This document shows, in pieces, positions 8,853-18,076 of a stretch of DNA of 64,000 nt (the stretch's first letter is position 1; each line of letters starts with the position of its first letter). The position numbers were made by a program, and so were the translations under genes. The notes under the pieces are model-generated. The model did not search any database. It was not told the origin of the DNA and saw only the letters and a list, made by a program, of their open reading frames with translations. The DNA is taken from NCBI RefSeq assembly GCF_965262965.1, contig NZ_OZ253573.1, forward strand, positions 1,178,001 through 1,242,000, given 5' to 3'. The stretch comes from Poriferisodalis sp965262965 (GTDB taxonomy: Bacteria; Actinomycetota; Acidimicrobiia; Acidimicrobiales; Poriferisodalaceae).

Positions 8853-9719
8853 ATGGATTCTGTTGGCCAGTACCTGAACGAAATCGGCGCGGTAGCGCTG
8901 CTGACGGCTGGGGACGAGCGCATGCTCTCCCAGCAGATCGAGGCGGGCCGCGACGCCCGTGAGCGTCTCGACAGCGACGAGGTGCAGACCGTGGCTGAGC
9001 GGCGCGACTTCCGTAAGGCGGTTCAGACCGCCGCTGCTGCGCGTGACCGCTTCATCCGGGCGAACCTCCGCCTGGTCGTCTCGATCGCCCGGCGCTACCC
9101 GCTGCCGCCGACCCTCGAACTCCTGGACCTGATCCAGGAGGGCAACCTGGGCCTCGAGCACGCAGTCGAAAAGTTCGACTGGCGGCGTGGCTTCAAGTTC
9201 TCAACGTATGCAACGTTCTGGATCCGCCAGTCCATCGGACGCGCGCTGGACCAGAAGGGAAGCCTCATCCGTCTGCCTTCAGACCGTTCCGCGACACTGC
9301 GTGCCGCGCTTCGCCACAATGGCGGCGACAGTGACTCGCTTGACGACGAGAACGCATGGCTGCAGCGGATCAGCACGCCCACGTCGCTCGACAAGACCGT
9401 CGGCGATGACGGCGACAGCGCGCTGATCGACCTCATCGGAGACGACGCCCCGGGGCCCGAGCACTTCGCCATCGAAGCTGACCGTCGCGGGATGGTCATG
9501 TCGATGCTGGGTCGGCTGGACAAGCGCGCCCGCTACGCAGTGGCGCGTCGCAACGGAATCATCGACGGCGAGCAGCGGAGCTACCGCGAGATCGGCGAAG
9601 AGCTGGGTGTGACCGCCGAGGCGGCACGTCGACTCGTCAAGCGCGCTGTCGACGAGCTGCAGAGCTTGGCCGCTGACGGCGAGTTCGTAGACATCGATGC
9701 CGACGCAGACGCTGTCTGA
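8853..9719 (+). CDS. Sigma-70 family RNA polymerase sigma factor (group 2/3-like)
   Basis: A 288-residue sigma factor. Region 1.2 is seen as DSVGQYLNEIG with LLTAGDE at residues 2-20. Region 2 spans about 65-135 with NLRLVVSIARRY, LDLIQEGNLGL, and the promoter-melting and -10 recognition block KFSTYATFWIRQSIGRA. Region 3 is short. Region 4 (about 220-275) has the helix-turn-helix YREIGEELGVTAEAARRLVKRA for -35 recognition. The lack of a large region 1.1 makes it an alternative rather than the primary sigma factor. ATG 8853 is 8 bases after GGAG; a GTG at 8850 is possible. aroG overlaps its last 23 bases. Confidence 0.88.
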   Translation: MDSVGQYLNEIGAVALLTAGDERMLSQQIEAGRDARERLDSDEVQTVAERRDFRKAVQTAAAARDRFIRANLRLVVSIARRYPLPPTLELLDLIQEGNLGLEHAVEKFDWRRGFKFSTYATFWIRQSIGRALDQKGSLIRLPSDRSATLRAALRHNGGDSDSLDDENAWLQRISTPTSLDKTVGDDGDSALIDLIGDDAPGPEHFAIEADRRGMVMSMLGRLDKRARYAVARRNGIIDGEQRSYREIGEELGVTAEAARRLVKRAVDELQSLAADGEFVDIDADADAV

Positions 9720-11112
9720 AGCGACTCGGCCTGCCACCGCGGCTACCGACTCCGCCTCCCAGTCCCCGCACGCGCCAGGATGGCGTCCAGACTCATGGGC
9801 CGGACGGTCCGCGGGCCAGCAGCCTGAATGGCCCGACGCTCATGCGCTGGCGGAATCGCTGGCAGAATTGCGGCGACGTCCGCCGCTGGTATTTGCAGGC
9901 GAGGCACGGCGACTGACCGAGCATCTCGGCCGCGTCTGCGCCGGCGAAGCGTTTCTGCTGCAGGCCGGCGATTGCGCCGAGTCATTCGAGCTCTCGACAG
10001 CGGACCAGATTCGCGACCGGCTCAAGGTCATCCTGCAGATGGCGGTCGTGCTGCAGTACTCCGCCGGACTGCCGATCGTGAAGGTCGGGCGCATCGCGGG
10101 ACAATTCGCAAAACCGCGCAGTTCTGCCACCGAGACCCGTGACGGCGTCACGCTTCCGGTCTTCCGCGGTCACATCGTCAACGACATTGCATTTGACGAG
10201 CAGTCCCGCAAGCCCGATCCCGCCCGGCTCCTACAGGCGTACAACACGTCGGCCGCAACGCTGAATCTGCTGCGGGCGTTCACCCGCGGCGGGTACGCCG
10301 ACCTGCGTCAGGTGCATACCTGGAACCAGGAATTCGTGGCTTCGAGCCCTGTCGGACAGCGCTATGAGACGCTCGCCAACGGCATTGCCGCCGCGCTGCG
10401 CTTCATGAACGCCTGCGGACTCGACACCGACGACAGCGCGATGCGCCAAGTTGAGCTGTACACCAGCCACGAAGCGCTGCTCCTGGGTTACGAAGAGGCT
10501 CTCACTCGTACCGACAGCATCACGGGTGACTGGTACGACTGCTCGGCACACATGCTGTGGATCGGCGAGCGAACCCGGGAGCTCGACGGTGCTCATGTCG
10601 AGTTCCTCCGCGGCGTGCACAACCCCATTGGCACCAAGCTCGGTCCGACCGCTACTCCCCAGGAGGCACTCGACCTGTGCGAAACGCTCAATCCAGGTCG
10701 TATACCGGGCCGGCTGACGCTCACCAGTCGCATGGGCGCAGGAAACGTGGCGGCATCGTTCGGCCCGATTCTGCGGGCCGTGATCGCTGCGGGTCATCCT
10801 GTCGTGTGGCAGTGCGACCCGATGCACGGCAACACCTATGCGACCGATGACGGCACAAAGACCCGCCATTTCGACGCCATCCTCGCCGAGATGCGTGAGT
10901 ACTTCGCCGTGCATGCCGACGTCGGCACGTGGCCCGGCGGCATGCATCTTGAGATCACCGGCGATGCCGTGACCGAGTGCGTCGGTGGTGGCGACGATCT
11001 CGCTGCGCACCAGTTGGGCGACCGCTACGAGACGATGTGCGACCCGCGACTCAATGCGCGCCAGTCGCTCGACCTCGCCTTCATGGCCGCTGAACTGCTC
11101 GGCACTGCCTAG
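9697..11112 (+). CDS. aroG: Class II 3-deoxy-7-phosphoheptulonate synthase
   Basis: A 471-residue class II (plant/actinobacterial type) DAHP synthase, which condenses phosphoenolpyruvate and erythrose 4-phosphate in the first step of the shikimate pathway. Family blocks include PPLVFAGEARRL, LLQAGDCAESF (metal-binding Cys), KVGRIAGQFAKPRS, LPVFRGHIVND, the TSHEALLLGYEEALTR segment, GVHNPIGTKLGP and VVWQCDPMHGNT (metal-binding His). Length matches other actinobacterial members. Its start lies inside the end of the sigma-factor gene in another frame, suggesting coupled expression. It ends in TAG and converges on the VWA gene. Confidence 0.95.
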   Translation: MPTQTLSEATRPATAATDSASQSPHAPGWRPDSWAGRSAGQQPEWPDAHALAESLAELRRRPPLVFAGEARRLTEHLGRVCAGEAFLLQAGDCAESFELSTADQIRDRLKVILQMAVVLQYSAGLPIVKVGRIAGQFAKPRSSATETRDGVTLPVFRGHIVNDIAFDEQSRKPDPARLLQAYNTSAATLNLLRAFTRGGYADLRQVHTWNQEFVASSPVGQRYETLANGIAAALRFMNACGLDTDDSAMRQVELYTSHEALLLGYEEALTRTDSITGDWYDCSAHMLWIGERTRELDGAHVEFLRGVHNPIGTKLGPTATPQEALDLCETLNPGRIPGRLTLTSRMGAGNVAASFGPILRAVIAAGHPVVWQCDPMHGNTYATDDGTKTRHFDAILAEMREYFAVHADVGTWPGGMHLEITGDAVTECVGGGDDLAAHQLGDRYETMCDPRLNARQSLDLAFMAAELLGTA

Positions 11113-11121
11113 CAGCGCGAA

Positions 11122-12558
11122 TCAGGCGAGGTTGTCGACGAAGCCTTCGAGCTGGCGCAGGTTGCGGCACTCGAAGACGCCGTCGGTGTAGGTGCTGTAT
11201 TCGGTGATGACCGAGTCACCGGTGTCCCAGTAGGACTTGGGTTCGGGATTCAGCCAGAACACCGAGCGGGCTCGCTTCTGGCACTCCTTGAGCACCCATG
11301 CATTGGTGGAGTGGTAGTTGTTGCGGGCGTCGCCGAGGAACATCATCGTCGACTTGGCGTTGACATCCTTGCCGAAGCTCTCCCAGAACACGCCGAACGC
11401 GTGGCCGTAGTCAGAGTGGCCGTCGACCCACACGACGTCCGCCTCGGTGTTCACACGGTGCACTGCGTTGGTGATGTCCTCTTCGTTCCGGAACATATGC
11501 GTGACTTCGTCGATGCCGTCGATGAAGACGAACGAGCGCACCTTGGAGAACTGGTTCTGCAGCGCGTAGACCAGATGCAGCGTGAAGCGGGCGAAGGCCG
11601 CGACCGAGCCTGAGATGTCAGCGACAACGATGAGTTCGGGCTTGTTGGGGCGCGGATGGCGGAACCGCGGATCCGCGGGGACACCGCCGTAGCTGAGCGA
11701 TTGGCGCATCGTCGCACGGAAATCCAGCGGGCCACGGCGCTTGTGCTTGCGCTTGCGCGCCAGGCGAGCGGCCAGCTTGCGCGTCAGCGGCCCGATGGCT
11801 TTGCGGATGTTGGCCATCTCCTCACGGCTGGCGTGCATGAAGTCGACATCCTCAGGCAATGGTTTGCGCAGTGTCTTGGCCATGGCCTCGACACCGCGGT
11901 CAGCTACGAGGCGGCGCCGGATCTCGGCTTCGATCTCGCGCTTGAGCTGCTCGATGCGGTTCTCGAACTCCTCGCGTTCGAGCCGCTCCGCCAATTGCGT
12001 CATGTCGCCTTCGTAGCGCTGGGACGACTCGTCCATGAGACGCTCGAGCATCCCGTCGAGATCCAGATTCCGCAGCGTTCGATACAGGTAGTACGTGCCG
12101 CCGACGGGCCGACCCGGTTCCATGCCGGCGAACTGCGTCACCGCGGCGCGGGCCATCGCGGCCATCATCGCCTCGTCCGCGTTGAGCAGCGCCCGCAAGA
12201 GCATCTCGGCGATCTCTTCGGGGGACATGTCCTGGCCGCCGCCGCGGCCGCCCATGCCCTGCATCTGCTGGGACATCCACTCTTCGAGGTTGTCCGGGTC
12301 GAACTCGCCGTCGCCGTTCTCGTCGCCGACGTTGTACTCGGGTCCGCGCAGCGAGAAGTAGACCTCGAAGACCGTCTCGAACGCGCGCCAATGTTGCTCG
12401 TTCTTGACCATGGTGGCGGCCAGCGCATACTTGAACGCATCGCGGTCCTCGATCGGGATGTGCTTGACCGCCTCCATCGCGTCGAGGTTCTCGGTCAGCG
12501 AGACGGGCAGCCCGGCGTTGCGCAGCTCCCCAACAAAGCCGCTGAGCAGGTCCAGCAT
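11122..12558 (-). CDS. VWA domain-containing protein (CoxE-like partner of MoxR)
   Basis: A 478-residue cytoplasmic protein with a C-terminal von Willebrand A domain of the CoxE type. The metal-ion-dependent adhesion motif D-I-S-G-S sits in IVVADISGSVAAF at about residue 308. The first 150 residues carry an acidic, Gly-rich stretch, followed by a basic coiled-coil-like segment (about 175-275). Proteins of this type work with MoxR AAA+ ATPases to insert metals or remodel protein complexes. The MoxR gene lies four bases upstream, which makes a two-gene operon. The target complex is not apparent nearby. Confidence 0.85.
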   Translation of the reverse strand: MLDLLSGFVGELRNAGLPVSLTENLDAMEAVKHIPIEDRDAFKYALAATMVKNEQHWRAFETVFEVYFSLRGPEYNVGDENGDGEFDPDNLEEWMSQQMQGMGGRGGGQDMSPEEIAEMLLRALLNADEAMMAAMARAAVTQFAGMEPGRPVGGTYYLYRTLRNLDLDGMLERLMDESSQRYEGDMTQLAERLEREEFENRIEQLKREIEAEIRRRLVADRGVEAMAKTLRKPLPEDVDFMHASREEMANIRKAIGPLTRKLAARLARKRKHKRRGPLDFRATMRQSLSYGGVPADPRFRHPRPNKPELIVVADISGSVAAFARFTLHLVYALQNQFSKVRSFVFIDGIDEVTHMFRNEEDITNAVHRVNTEADVVWVDGHSDYGHAFGVFWESFGKDVNAKSTMMFLGDARNNYHSTNAWVLKECQKRARSVFWLNPEPKSYWDTGDSVITEYSTYTDGVFECRNLRQLEGFVDNLA

Positions 12559-12562
12559 CGCC

Positions 12563-13444
12563 CTACGCCTCGACCGTCAGTTCCTTGGCAGTCTTTTCGA
12601 TGTCCGACTGGTACTTGAGCAAGATGTGCAGCGTCGCTTTGGCCTGCTCCACATCGATGTTCTCGATGCCGAGCAGCACCAGCGTCCGGGCCCAGTCGAG
12701 GGTCTCCGACACCGACGGCGCCTTCTTGAGGTCAAGCTGGCGGATGGAGCGCACCACTCGAGCGATCTGTTCGGCCAGGTTCTCGGTGATGCCCTCGACC
12801 TTGGTGACCACAATCTGTTTCTCACGTTCGAGGTCGGGATAGTCGATGTGCAAGAACAGGCATCGGCGCTTCAGCGCTTCGGACAGTTCACGCGTGTTGT
12901 TCGACGTCAGGAACACGAGGGGAATCTGGGTTGCCATGATGGTGCCGAGCTCTGGAATCGACACTTGGTATTCCGAAAGAATCTCCAACAGCAGGGCCTC
13001 GGTCTCGACCTCGACCCGGTCCACTTCGTCAATCAGGAGGACAACCTTGTCCTGCGCACTGATGGCCTCGAGCAGCGGGCGCGTCAGCAGGAATTCATCC
13101 TGGAAGATGTCGTCCTGCAGCTCGACCCAGTCCTCGTGCTCGGCGTCCACACCCCGGTCTGCCTGGATGCGCAGAAGCTGCTTCTTGTAGTTCCACTCGT
13201 ACAGCGCTTTGGCTTCGTCAAGACCTTCGTAGCACTGCAGCCGAATGAGGCGAGCCCCCGTCATGGCGGCGACCGACTTGGCCAGCTCTGTCTTGCCCGT
13301 GCCAGCAGGTCCCTCCACCAGCACCGGCTTGCCGAGCCGCTCGGCGAGGTACACGACGCTGGCAATGCCGTCATCGGCGAGGTACCCGACGTCTGCCAAG
13401 CCTTCACGGACACCCGAGAGGTCTCCGAACATTGTGTCGCCCAT
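12563..13444 (-). CDS. MoxR-family AAA+ ATPase
   Basis: A 293-residue AAA+ ATPase of the MoxR/RavA group. Walker A is GPAGTGKTE at about residues 46-54, Walker B is VVLLIDEVDR near 140, and sensor 1 is the VFLTSNNTRELSEAL stretch. The ATG at 13444 is chosen because AAGGAG lies 9 bases upstream; an in-frame ATG six codons earlier has no binding site. It sits directly upstream of, and nearly abuts, the VWA-domain gene, the typical partner. Such pairs act as chaperones maturing enzyme complexes. Confidence 0.9.
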   Translation of the reverse strand: MGDTMFGDLSGVREGLADVGYLADDGIASVVYLAERLGKPVLVEGPAGTGKTELAKSVAAMTGARLIRLQCYEGLDEAKALYEWNYKKQLLRIQADRGVDAEHEDWVELQDDIFQDEFLLTRPLLEAISAQDKVVLLIDEVDRVEVETEALLLEILSEYQVSIPELGTIMATQIPLVFLTSNNTRELSEALKRRCLFLHIDYPDLEREKQIVVTKVEGITENLAEQIARVVRSIRQLDLKKAPSVSETLDWARTLVLLGIENIDVEQAKATLHILLKYQSDIEKTAKELTVEA

Positions 13445-13504
13445 CGTGGGTGTCTCCTTCATCAGAACGATCAGTGTGGCGGCTACGAGCCGATGGCCGC
13501 ACGC

Positions 13505-14791
13505 TCAGCCGCGGGTGTGGCCTTCGCCGGTTACCACGAACTTGGTGGTTGTGAGCTGTTCAAGGCCCATGGGGCCCCTGGCGTGCAGCTTTTGGGTGCT
13601 GATGCCGATCTCTGCGCCGAAACCGAATTCCTCCCCGTCGACGAAGCGCGTCGACGCGTTGACGAGGACCGCTGCGGCATCCACACGCCGTGTGAACTCC
13701 TGCGCTGCGGCCAGGCTGCGCGTCACGATCGCCTCGCTATGGCCAGAACCGTGCCGGTCAATGTGCTCGATCGCCGCGTCGAGGTCATCCACGACAGCCA
13801 CGCTCATCTTGAGTGCAAGAAATTCGGTCGAGAAGTCAGCGGGCGTCGCCGGAGCGATCTGGGGGACGAGCGATTGCGCCGCTGCATCGCCGACGAACTC
13901 GACCTCGGCAAGCTCGCGCACGACCTGGGGCAGAAATTCAGCCGCGATGTCGGCGTGCACCACCAGCGATTCCGCCGCGTTGCACACTGACGGCCGGCTC
14001 AGCTTCGCGTTCGCCACGATGTCCGCTGCCATGTCCAGATCGGCGTCCGCGTCGACGTAGATGTGGCAATTGCCATCGCCGTCGATCACGTAGGGCACCG
14101 TTGCATTCGCAAGCACGGATGCGATCAGGGCGGGACCGCCCCGGGGAATCAGGCAATCGATGTACTCGCGTAGCCGCATGAATTCTGCCGCGGCTTCGTG
14201 TCCGGTGTCTTCGACCAGCACCAGCGCGTCCGCGGGCAAACCGACTTTCGCCACTCCTTGGCGCAGGGCCCCAGCGATGGCCTTGTTCGACACAAGCGCG
14301 GCGGACGATCCCCGCAGGAACGCCGCATTGCCGGACTTCAGGCAGAGGCCGAAGGCGTCAGAGGTGACGTTGGGCCGGCTCTCATAGATGATCGCTACCA
14401 CGCCAAGCGGAACCCGGACTCGCTCGATCTCGAGCCCGTTCGGCCTGGTCCAGCCGTCGACTACCTGTCCGACGGGATCCGCGAGCGCTTCGACGCTGCG
14501 AAGACCCGCTGCCATCGCGGCGATGCGTCCGGAATCGAGACGCAGGCGATCGACGAGCGTTTCCGATGTTCCAGCAGCCTGCGCAGCGGCAACGTCGACG
14601 TCGTTGGCGGCAAGAACCTCATCAGTCGCTGCCTCGAGCAATTCGGCCGCTGCCAGCAGCGCATCGTTGCGCTCGGCACCCGATGTGCCAGCCAGGAGTG
14701 TCGCCGCCCGCTTCGCCCGCCGGCCCAGCACAGACATCTCGGTGTCAGCGGTGTCAAGGGACGCGGGCGCGTCAAAAGCTGAGGCGGGCAC
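13505..14791 (-). CDS. proA: Glutamate-5-semialdehyde dehydrogenase
   Basis: A 428-residue gamma-glutamyl phosphate reductase, which makes glutamate 5-semialdehyde with NADPH in proline biosynthesis. Diagnostic blocks are PLGVVAIIYESRPNVTSDAFGLCLKSGNA (about residues 128-156), LIPRGG, and the catalytic cysteine in RPSVCNAAESLVVH. The end contains STRFVDGEEFGFGAEIGISTQKLHARGPMGLEQLTT, strongly conserved in ProA. The start is a GTG at 14791; an ATG 18 codons in is also possible. It follows proB by 63 bp on the same strand. Confidence 0.95.
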   Translation of the reverse strand: MPASAFDAPASLDTADTEMSVLGRRAKRAATLLAGTSGAERNDALLAAAELLEAATDEVLAANDVDVAAAQAAGTSETLVDRLRLDSGRIAAMAAGLRSVEALADPVGQVVDGWTRPNGLEIERVRVPLGVVAIIYESRPNVTSDAFGLCLKSGNAAFLRGSSAALVSNKAIAGALRQGVAKVGLPADALVLVEDTGHEAAAEFMRLREYIDCLIPRGGPALIASVLANATVPYVIDGDGNCHIYVDADADLDMAADIVANAKLSRPSVCNAAESLVVHADIAAEFLPQVVRELAEVEFVGDAAAQSLVPQIAPATPADFSTEFLALKMSVAVVDDLDAAIEHIDRHGSGHSEAIVTRSLAAAQEFTRRVDAAAVLVNASTRFVDGEEFGFGAEIGISTQKLHARGPMGLEQLTTTKFVVTGEGHTRG

Positions 14792-14854
14792 CCAACAAGA
14801 CTAGCCGTCGGCTTGCTGAGGGTGACTGGGAATCGTGGCGTCGCGGGGCGGTTC

Positions 14855-15988
14855 TCAGCCCAGAACCACGAGGTCGTCGCGGTGAACGACAAGCGGGAGA
14901 ACGCCCTCGGGGAGTTCGTCACTGCGTCGACCCGCTGCCGTCCGCAACATCTCGGCGCCGAGCGCAGCCAGGCCCTTGGCGAACGTGTCGCCCCCAGGAC
15001 CGGCGATGTCGATGGCATCGCCAGCCGTGAATTCGCCGTCGACATGCACGACGCCCGCGGTGAGCAGCGATTTCCCGCCTGCGGAGAGGGCCTTACGAGC
15101 TCCGTCGTCCACCGTGACGGTTCCTCGAGCCGCAACCGCGAACCCGATCCACAGCTTGCGCGCGGACACCCGGGCGTCGCGTGGGAGCACGGTCGTCCCC
15201 ACGCCGGCTCGTGCGGCCGCGGCATCAACGACGACGTGAGGTCGGCGAGCCGAGGCGATCACGGTACGGATGCCGCTCCAAGAAGCCATCTTCGCCGCTG
15301 CCAGCTTGGACGCCATTCCTCCGCTTCCCACCGCGCTCGCCGATCCCGCCGCCTCCTGCAGCGATGGGCTCATCTCCAAAATCTCGGAGATGAGCGACGC
15401 ATCAGGATCACGGTTGGGATCCGCCGTCAGCACACCCGGCATATCCGTGAGCAGGATCAGCAGGTCAGCACGAACAAGATTCGCAACAAGAGCGGCGATT
15501 CGGTCGTTGTCGCCATAGCGGATGGCATCGTCGGCAACAGCATCGTTCTCGTTCACGACCGGCACGACGCCGAGTTTCAGCAGGTGGCTGAAGGTCGCTC
15601 GGGCGTGCAGGTACTGGTCGCGATCCCGGAAGTCATGCGGGGCAAGCAGCACTTGGCCCACGACCATGTCTGCCGCGCCGAACAGTTCGCGGTACGAGGC
15701 CATGAGGTCGATTTGCCCGACCGCCGACATCGCCTGGAGCAATTCGGGCTCGGTGGGCCGTTCGACACCGAGGCGCTGTACCCCTGCGGTGATCGCTCCG
15801 GAGGTCACTGCGATGACCTCATGGCCAACAGCACGCACCTCCGCTATCTCCGAGGCCAGCTTGGTGACGGCGCCGAGGTCGACGTAGCCGTCGGGCGTAG
15901 TGATCGAGGAGGTACCGATCTTGACGACGAGTCGCAGCGGCGACACCGAAGACGCAGGCGGATCTGCCGCCGACCGCTCACTCGTCAT
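14855..15988 (-). CDS. proB: Glutamate 5-kinase
   Basis: A 377-residue enzyme that phosphorylates glutamate in the first step of proline synthesis and is normally feedback-inhibited by proline. The amino-acid kinase domain begins LRLVVKIGTSSIT at residue 18. VTSGAITAGVQRLG, PVVNENDAVADD and the GSGGMASKLAAAKMA ATP-binding block follow. A PUA domain fills the last 85 or so residues. The ATG at 15988 gives a normal N terminus; the open frame further upstream overlaps obgE and is not used. It sits 41 bases after obgE, in the widely conserved obgE-proB-proA order. Confidence 0.95.
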   Translation of the reverse strand: MTSERSAADPPASSVSPLRLVVKIGTSSITTPDGYVDLGAVTKLASEIAEVRAVGHEVIAVTSGAITAGVQRLGVERPTEPELLQAMSAVGQIDLMASYRELFGAADMVVGQVLLAPHDFRDRDQYLHARATFSHLLKLGVVPVVNENDAVADDAIRYGDNDRIAALVANLVRADLLILLTDMPGVLTADPNRDPDASLISEILEMSPSLQEAAGSASAVGSGGMASKLAAAKMASWSGIRTVIASARRPHVVVDAAAARAGVGTTVLPRDARVSARKLWIGFAVAARGTVTVDDGARKALSAGGKSLLTAGVVHVDGEFTAGDAIDIAGPGGDTFAKGLAALGAEMLRTAAGRRSDELPEGVLPLVVHRDDLVVLG

Positions 15989-16029
15989 CGCCCAATCCTG
16001 CCCTGCTCGGGGCCCATCCGCTCGGCCTC

Positions 16030-17301
16030 TCAGTCCGGTTCGTAGGTGAACTCGAAATCTCCGATGCGCACGAGATCGCCTTCGACGGCTCCGTTTCGCG
16101 CCAGCGCACGCGAGACTCCGAGACTCTCGAGTCGCCGCTGTGCCCATGCAAGCGCGTCAGGATCGGTGAGGTCCGACAGCGCGACAGCGCGCAATGCCTG
16201 CCTGCCCACAATCTCAAAAACGCCGTCGGCGAGGCGCAGCACCGTCACTCCGGTGGGTTCGGGCCGGTGAACGACGTATTGGCCTGGCGCATCGTCGATC
16301 GCGCGAGCCTCGTCGACGAGCAGCCGCAACTCCCGGAGCACCTGCGCGACTCCCTCCCCCGTCACGGCGCTGAGACGCAGGCCATGCCAATCGAGATGAG
16401 CGACATCGGCCTTCGTGCCCACGACCAGCTTGCGGCGCCGGGCCAGCTCTGGGTCGTATCTCTCCAGCTCGGCGGCCAGGACGTCCACCTGTTCGTGAGG
16501 ATCACGGTTGGTGACTTCAGCGAGATCAGCCATCACCAGCAGCACTCGCGCTCTGTCGACGTGACGCAAAAACTGGTGGCCGAGGCCCTTCCCCTCAGCC
16601 GCACCTTCGATGAGGCCCGGCACGTCCGCGATCACCATCTCGAAACTGCCCGATCCGGGTCCAGGACCAGGCGCACTGCTGGCACCGTCATCGAGGCGCA
16701 CGACGCCCAGATGGGGGGTGAGCGTCGTGAAGGGGTACGACGCGATCTTTGGCCGGGCTGCCGAGACAGCGCTGATGAACGTGCTCTTGCCCGCGTTCGG
16801 AAAGCCCACGAGCGCGACATCGGCCATCAGCTTGAGTTCGAGGGAGTGCCAGCGTTCCTCACCGGACTCGGACTGCGCGGCGAAATGAGGTGCTCGAAGC
16901 CGATTCGATGCGAACCGTGTGTTGCCGTGGCCCCCTCGGCCGCCATGGGCCGCGAGCCAACGATCGCCGGCGTTCACCAGATCGGCGAGCACAGCGCCAT
17001 CGCTGTCTCGCACCACGGTGCCCTCTGGGACATGAACGATTTCGTCGACCCCATTTCGGCCGTGCCGCTTGCGCCCCTGACCGTGTCCGCCGTCAGTTGC
17101 ACGTCGGAAGGGGAAATCGCGAAACGCGAGCAGCGAGGCGACGTTGCGATCGGCGACCAGCCAAACGTCGCCGCCCCGACCGCCGTCGCCGCCATCAGGT
17201 CCGCCACGCGGCACATGCGCTTCGCGCCGGAAAGACACGCAACCTGCCCCGCCGTTTCCGCCCTTGGCGTGCAACTGACACTCGTCGACAAAGCTGCTCA
17301 T
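16030..17301 (-). CDS. obgE: Obg family GTPase
   Basis: A 423-residue essential GTPase that associates with the 50S ribosomal subunit and stress signalling. The glycine-rich Obg fold fills residues 1-158 (GGNGGAGCVSFRREAHVPRGG, kept here as a description of the first block). The G domain has G1 GFPNAGKST, G3 DVPGLIEGA and G4 TKAD. A C-terminal OCT domain, usual in actinobacteria, is at about 345-423. A short Pro/Gly insertion (APGPGPGSGS) interrupts the G domain between switch regions. It lies downstream of rplU-rpmA, the common ribosome-linked arrangement. Confidence 0.96.
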   Translation of the reverse strand: MSSFVDECQLHAKGGNGGAGCVSFRREAHVPRGGPDGGDGGRGGDVWLVADRNVASLLAFRDFPFRRATDGGHGQGRKRHGRNGVDEIVHVPEGTVVRDSDGAVLADLVNAGDRWLAAHGGRGGHGNTRFASNRLRAPHFAAQSESGEERWHSLELKLMADVALVGFPNAGKSTFISAVSAARPKIASYPFTTLTPHLGVVRLDDGASSAPGPGPGSGSFEMVIADVPGLIEGAAEGKGLGHQFLRHVDRARVLLVMADLAEVTNRDPHEQVDVLAAELERYDPELARRRKLVVGTKADVAHLDWHGLRLSAVTGEGVAQVLRELRLLVDEARAIDDAPGQYVVHRPEPTGVTVLRLADGVFEIVGRQALRAVALSDLTDPDALAWAQRRLESLGVSRALARNGAVEGDLVRIGDFEFTYEPD

Positions 17302-17414
17302 CGATCGTGACCCGTCAACCCGCGGCGATGCCGCCGCTCGAATGTTATGGCTCCGCTGGGCCTCGAGGCACTGGACGGCCGCTGACGCGCGGACCCCGCA
17401 GCGACGACGCTCGC

Positions 17415-17666
17415 CTAGGTGTCGATGACGTCAACCAGCCGGCGACCGCGGCGGTAGCCGAAGCGCACAACACCGGGGGCTGTCGCAAACAGCGTGTCAT
17501 CCTTGCCCCGTCCGACGTTTCGGCCGGGATGAAACTTGGTGCCTCGTTGGCGAACGATGATGCCGCCGGCATCGATGGTCTGACCCGAGTACACCTTCAC
17601 ACCGAGGCGCTTGGCGACTGAGTCGCGTCCGTTGCGGGTCGAACCCCCGCCCTTGGTCTTGGACAT
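17415..17666 (-). CDS. rpmA: 50S ribosomal protein L27
   Basis: An 83-residue L27 protein whose N terminus reaches the peptidyl transferase centre. It begins MSKTKGGGSTRNGRDSVAKR and continues with the conserved RLGVKVYSGQ and GGIIVRQRGTKFHPG blocks. The N terminus starts directly with the mature-type sequence, with no cleavable extension of the Firmicute kind. It lies three bases after rplU and upstream of obgE. Confidence 0.97.
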   Translation of the reverse strand: MSKTKGGGSTRNGRDSVAKRLGVKVYSGQTIDAGGIIVRQRGTKFHPGRNVGRGKDDTLFATAPGVVRFGYRRGRRLVDVIDT

Positions 17667-17669
17667 CGT

Positions 17670-17981
17670 TCAGTCCTTCGCGATCGCCGTGATCTCGACG
17701 GTGCTGTAACGCTGCCGATGACCCCACCGGCGGCGATTGTTCGTGGCGTTCTTGTATGTGAAACCGTCGATCTTCGGACCCTTGGTCTCGCCCACCACGC
17801 GGCCGCGCACTGAAACTGAGGCTAGCTCTGCCGGTGTGGACAGCACCATGCCGTCGTCGACCAGCAGGACAGGCGTGAAGGTGACTTCTGCGCCTTGAGG
17901 GGCCTCGAGCAACTCGACCTGAAGCCGCTGACCGGCCTCGACGCGACGCTGCTTGCCGCCGGTGGCGATGACTGCATACAT
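17670..17981 (-). CDS. rplU: 50S ribosomal protein L21
   Basis: A 103-residue L21, which binds 23S rRNA. The protein starts MYAVIATGGKQRRVEAG, the canonical L21 N terminus, so the ATG at 17981 is chosen over an open frame extending 27 codons upstream. The C-terminal GPKIDGFTYKNATNNRRRWGHRQ region carries the expected basic rRNA-binding residues. rplU and rpmA are three bases apart and form one unit with obgE downstream. Confidence 0.97.
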   Translation of the reverse strand: MYAVIATGGKQRRVEAGQRLQVELLEAPQGAEVTFTPVLLVDDGMVLSTPAELASVSVRGRVVGETKGPKIDGFTYKNATNNRRRWGHRQRYSTVEITAIAKD

Positions 17982-18076
17982 ACCAGTGTGAGGATACCGA
18001 TGGGGCCTGCGATTTGGCGCGCCATTTACGTCGAGCGACACCCAGACGCTTCGATCCGACAAGCAACTCCGCTAGC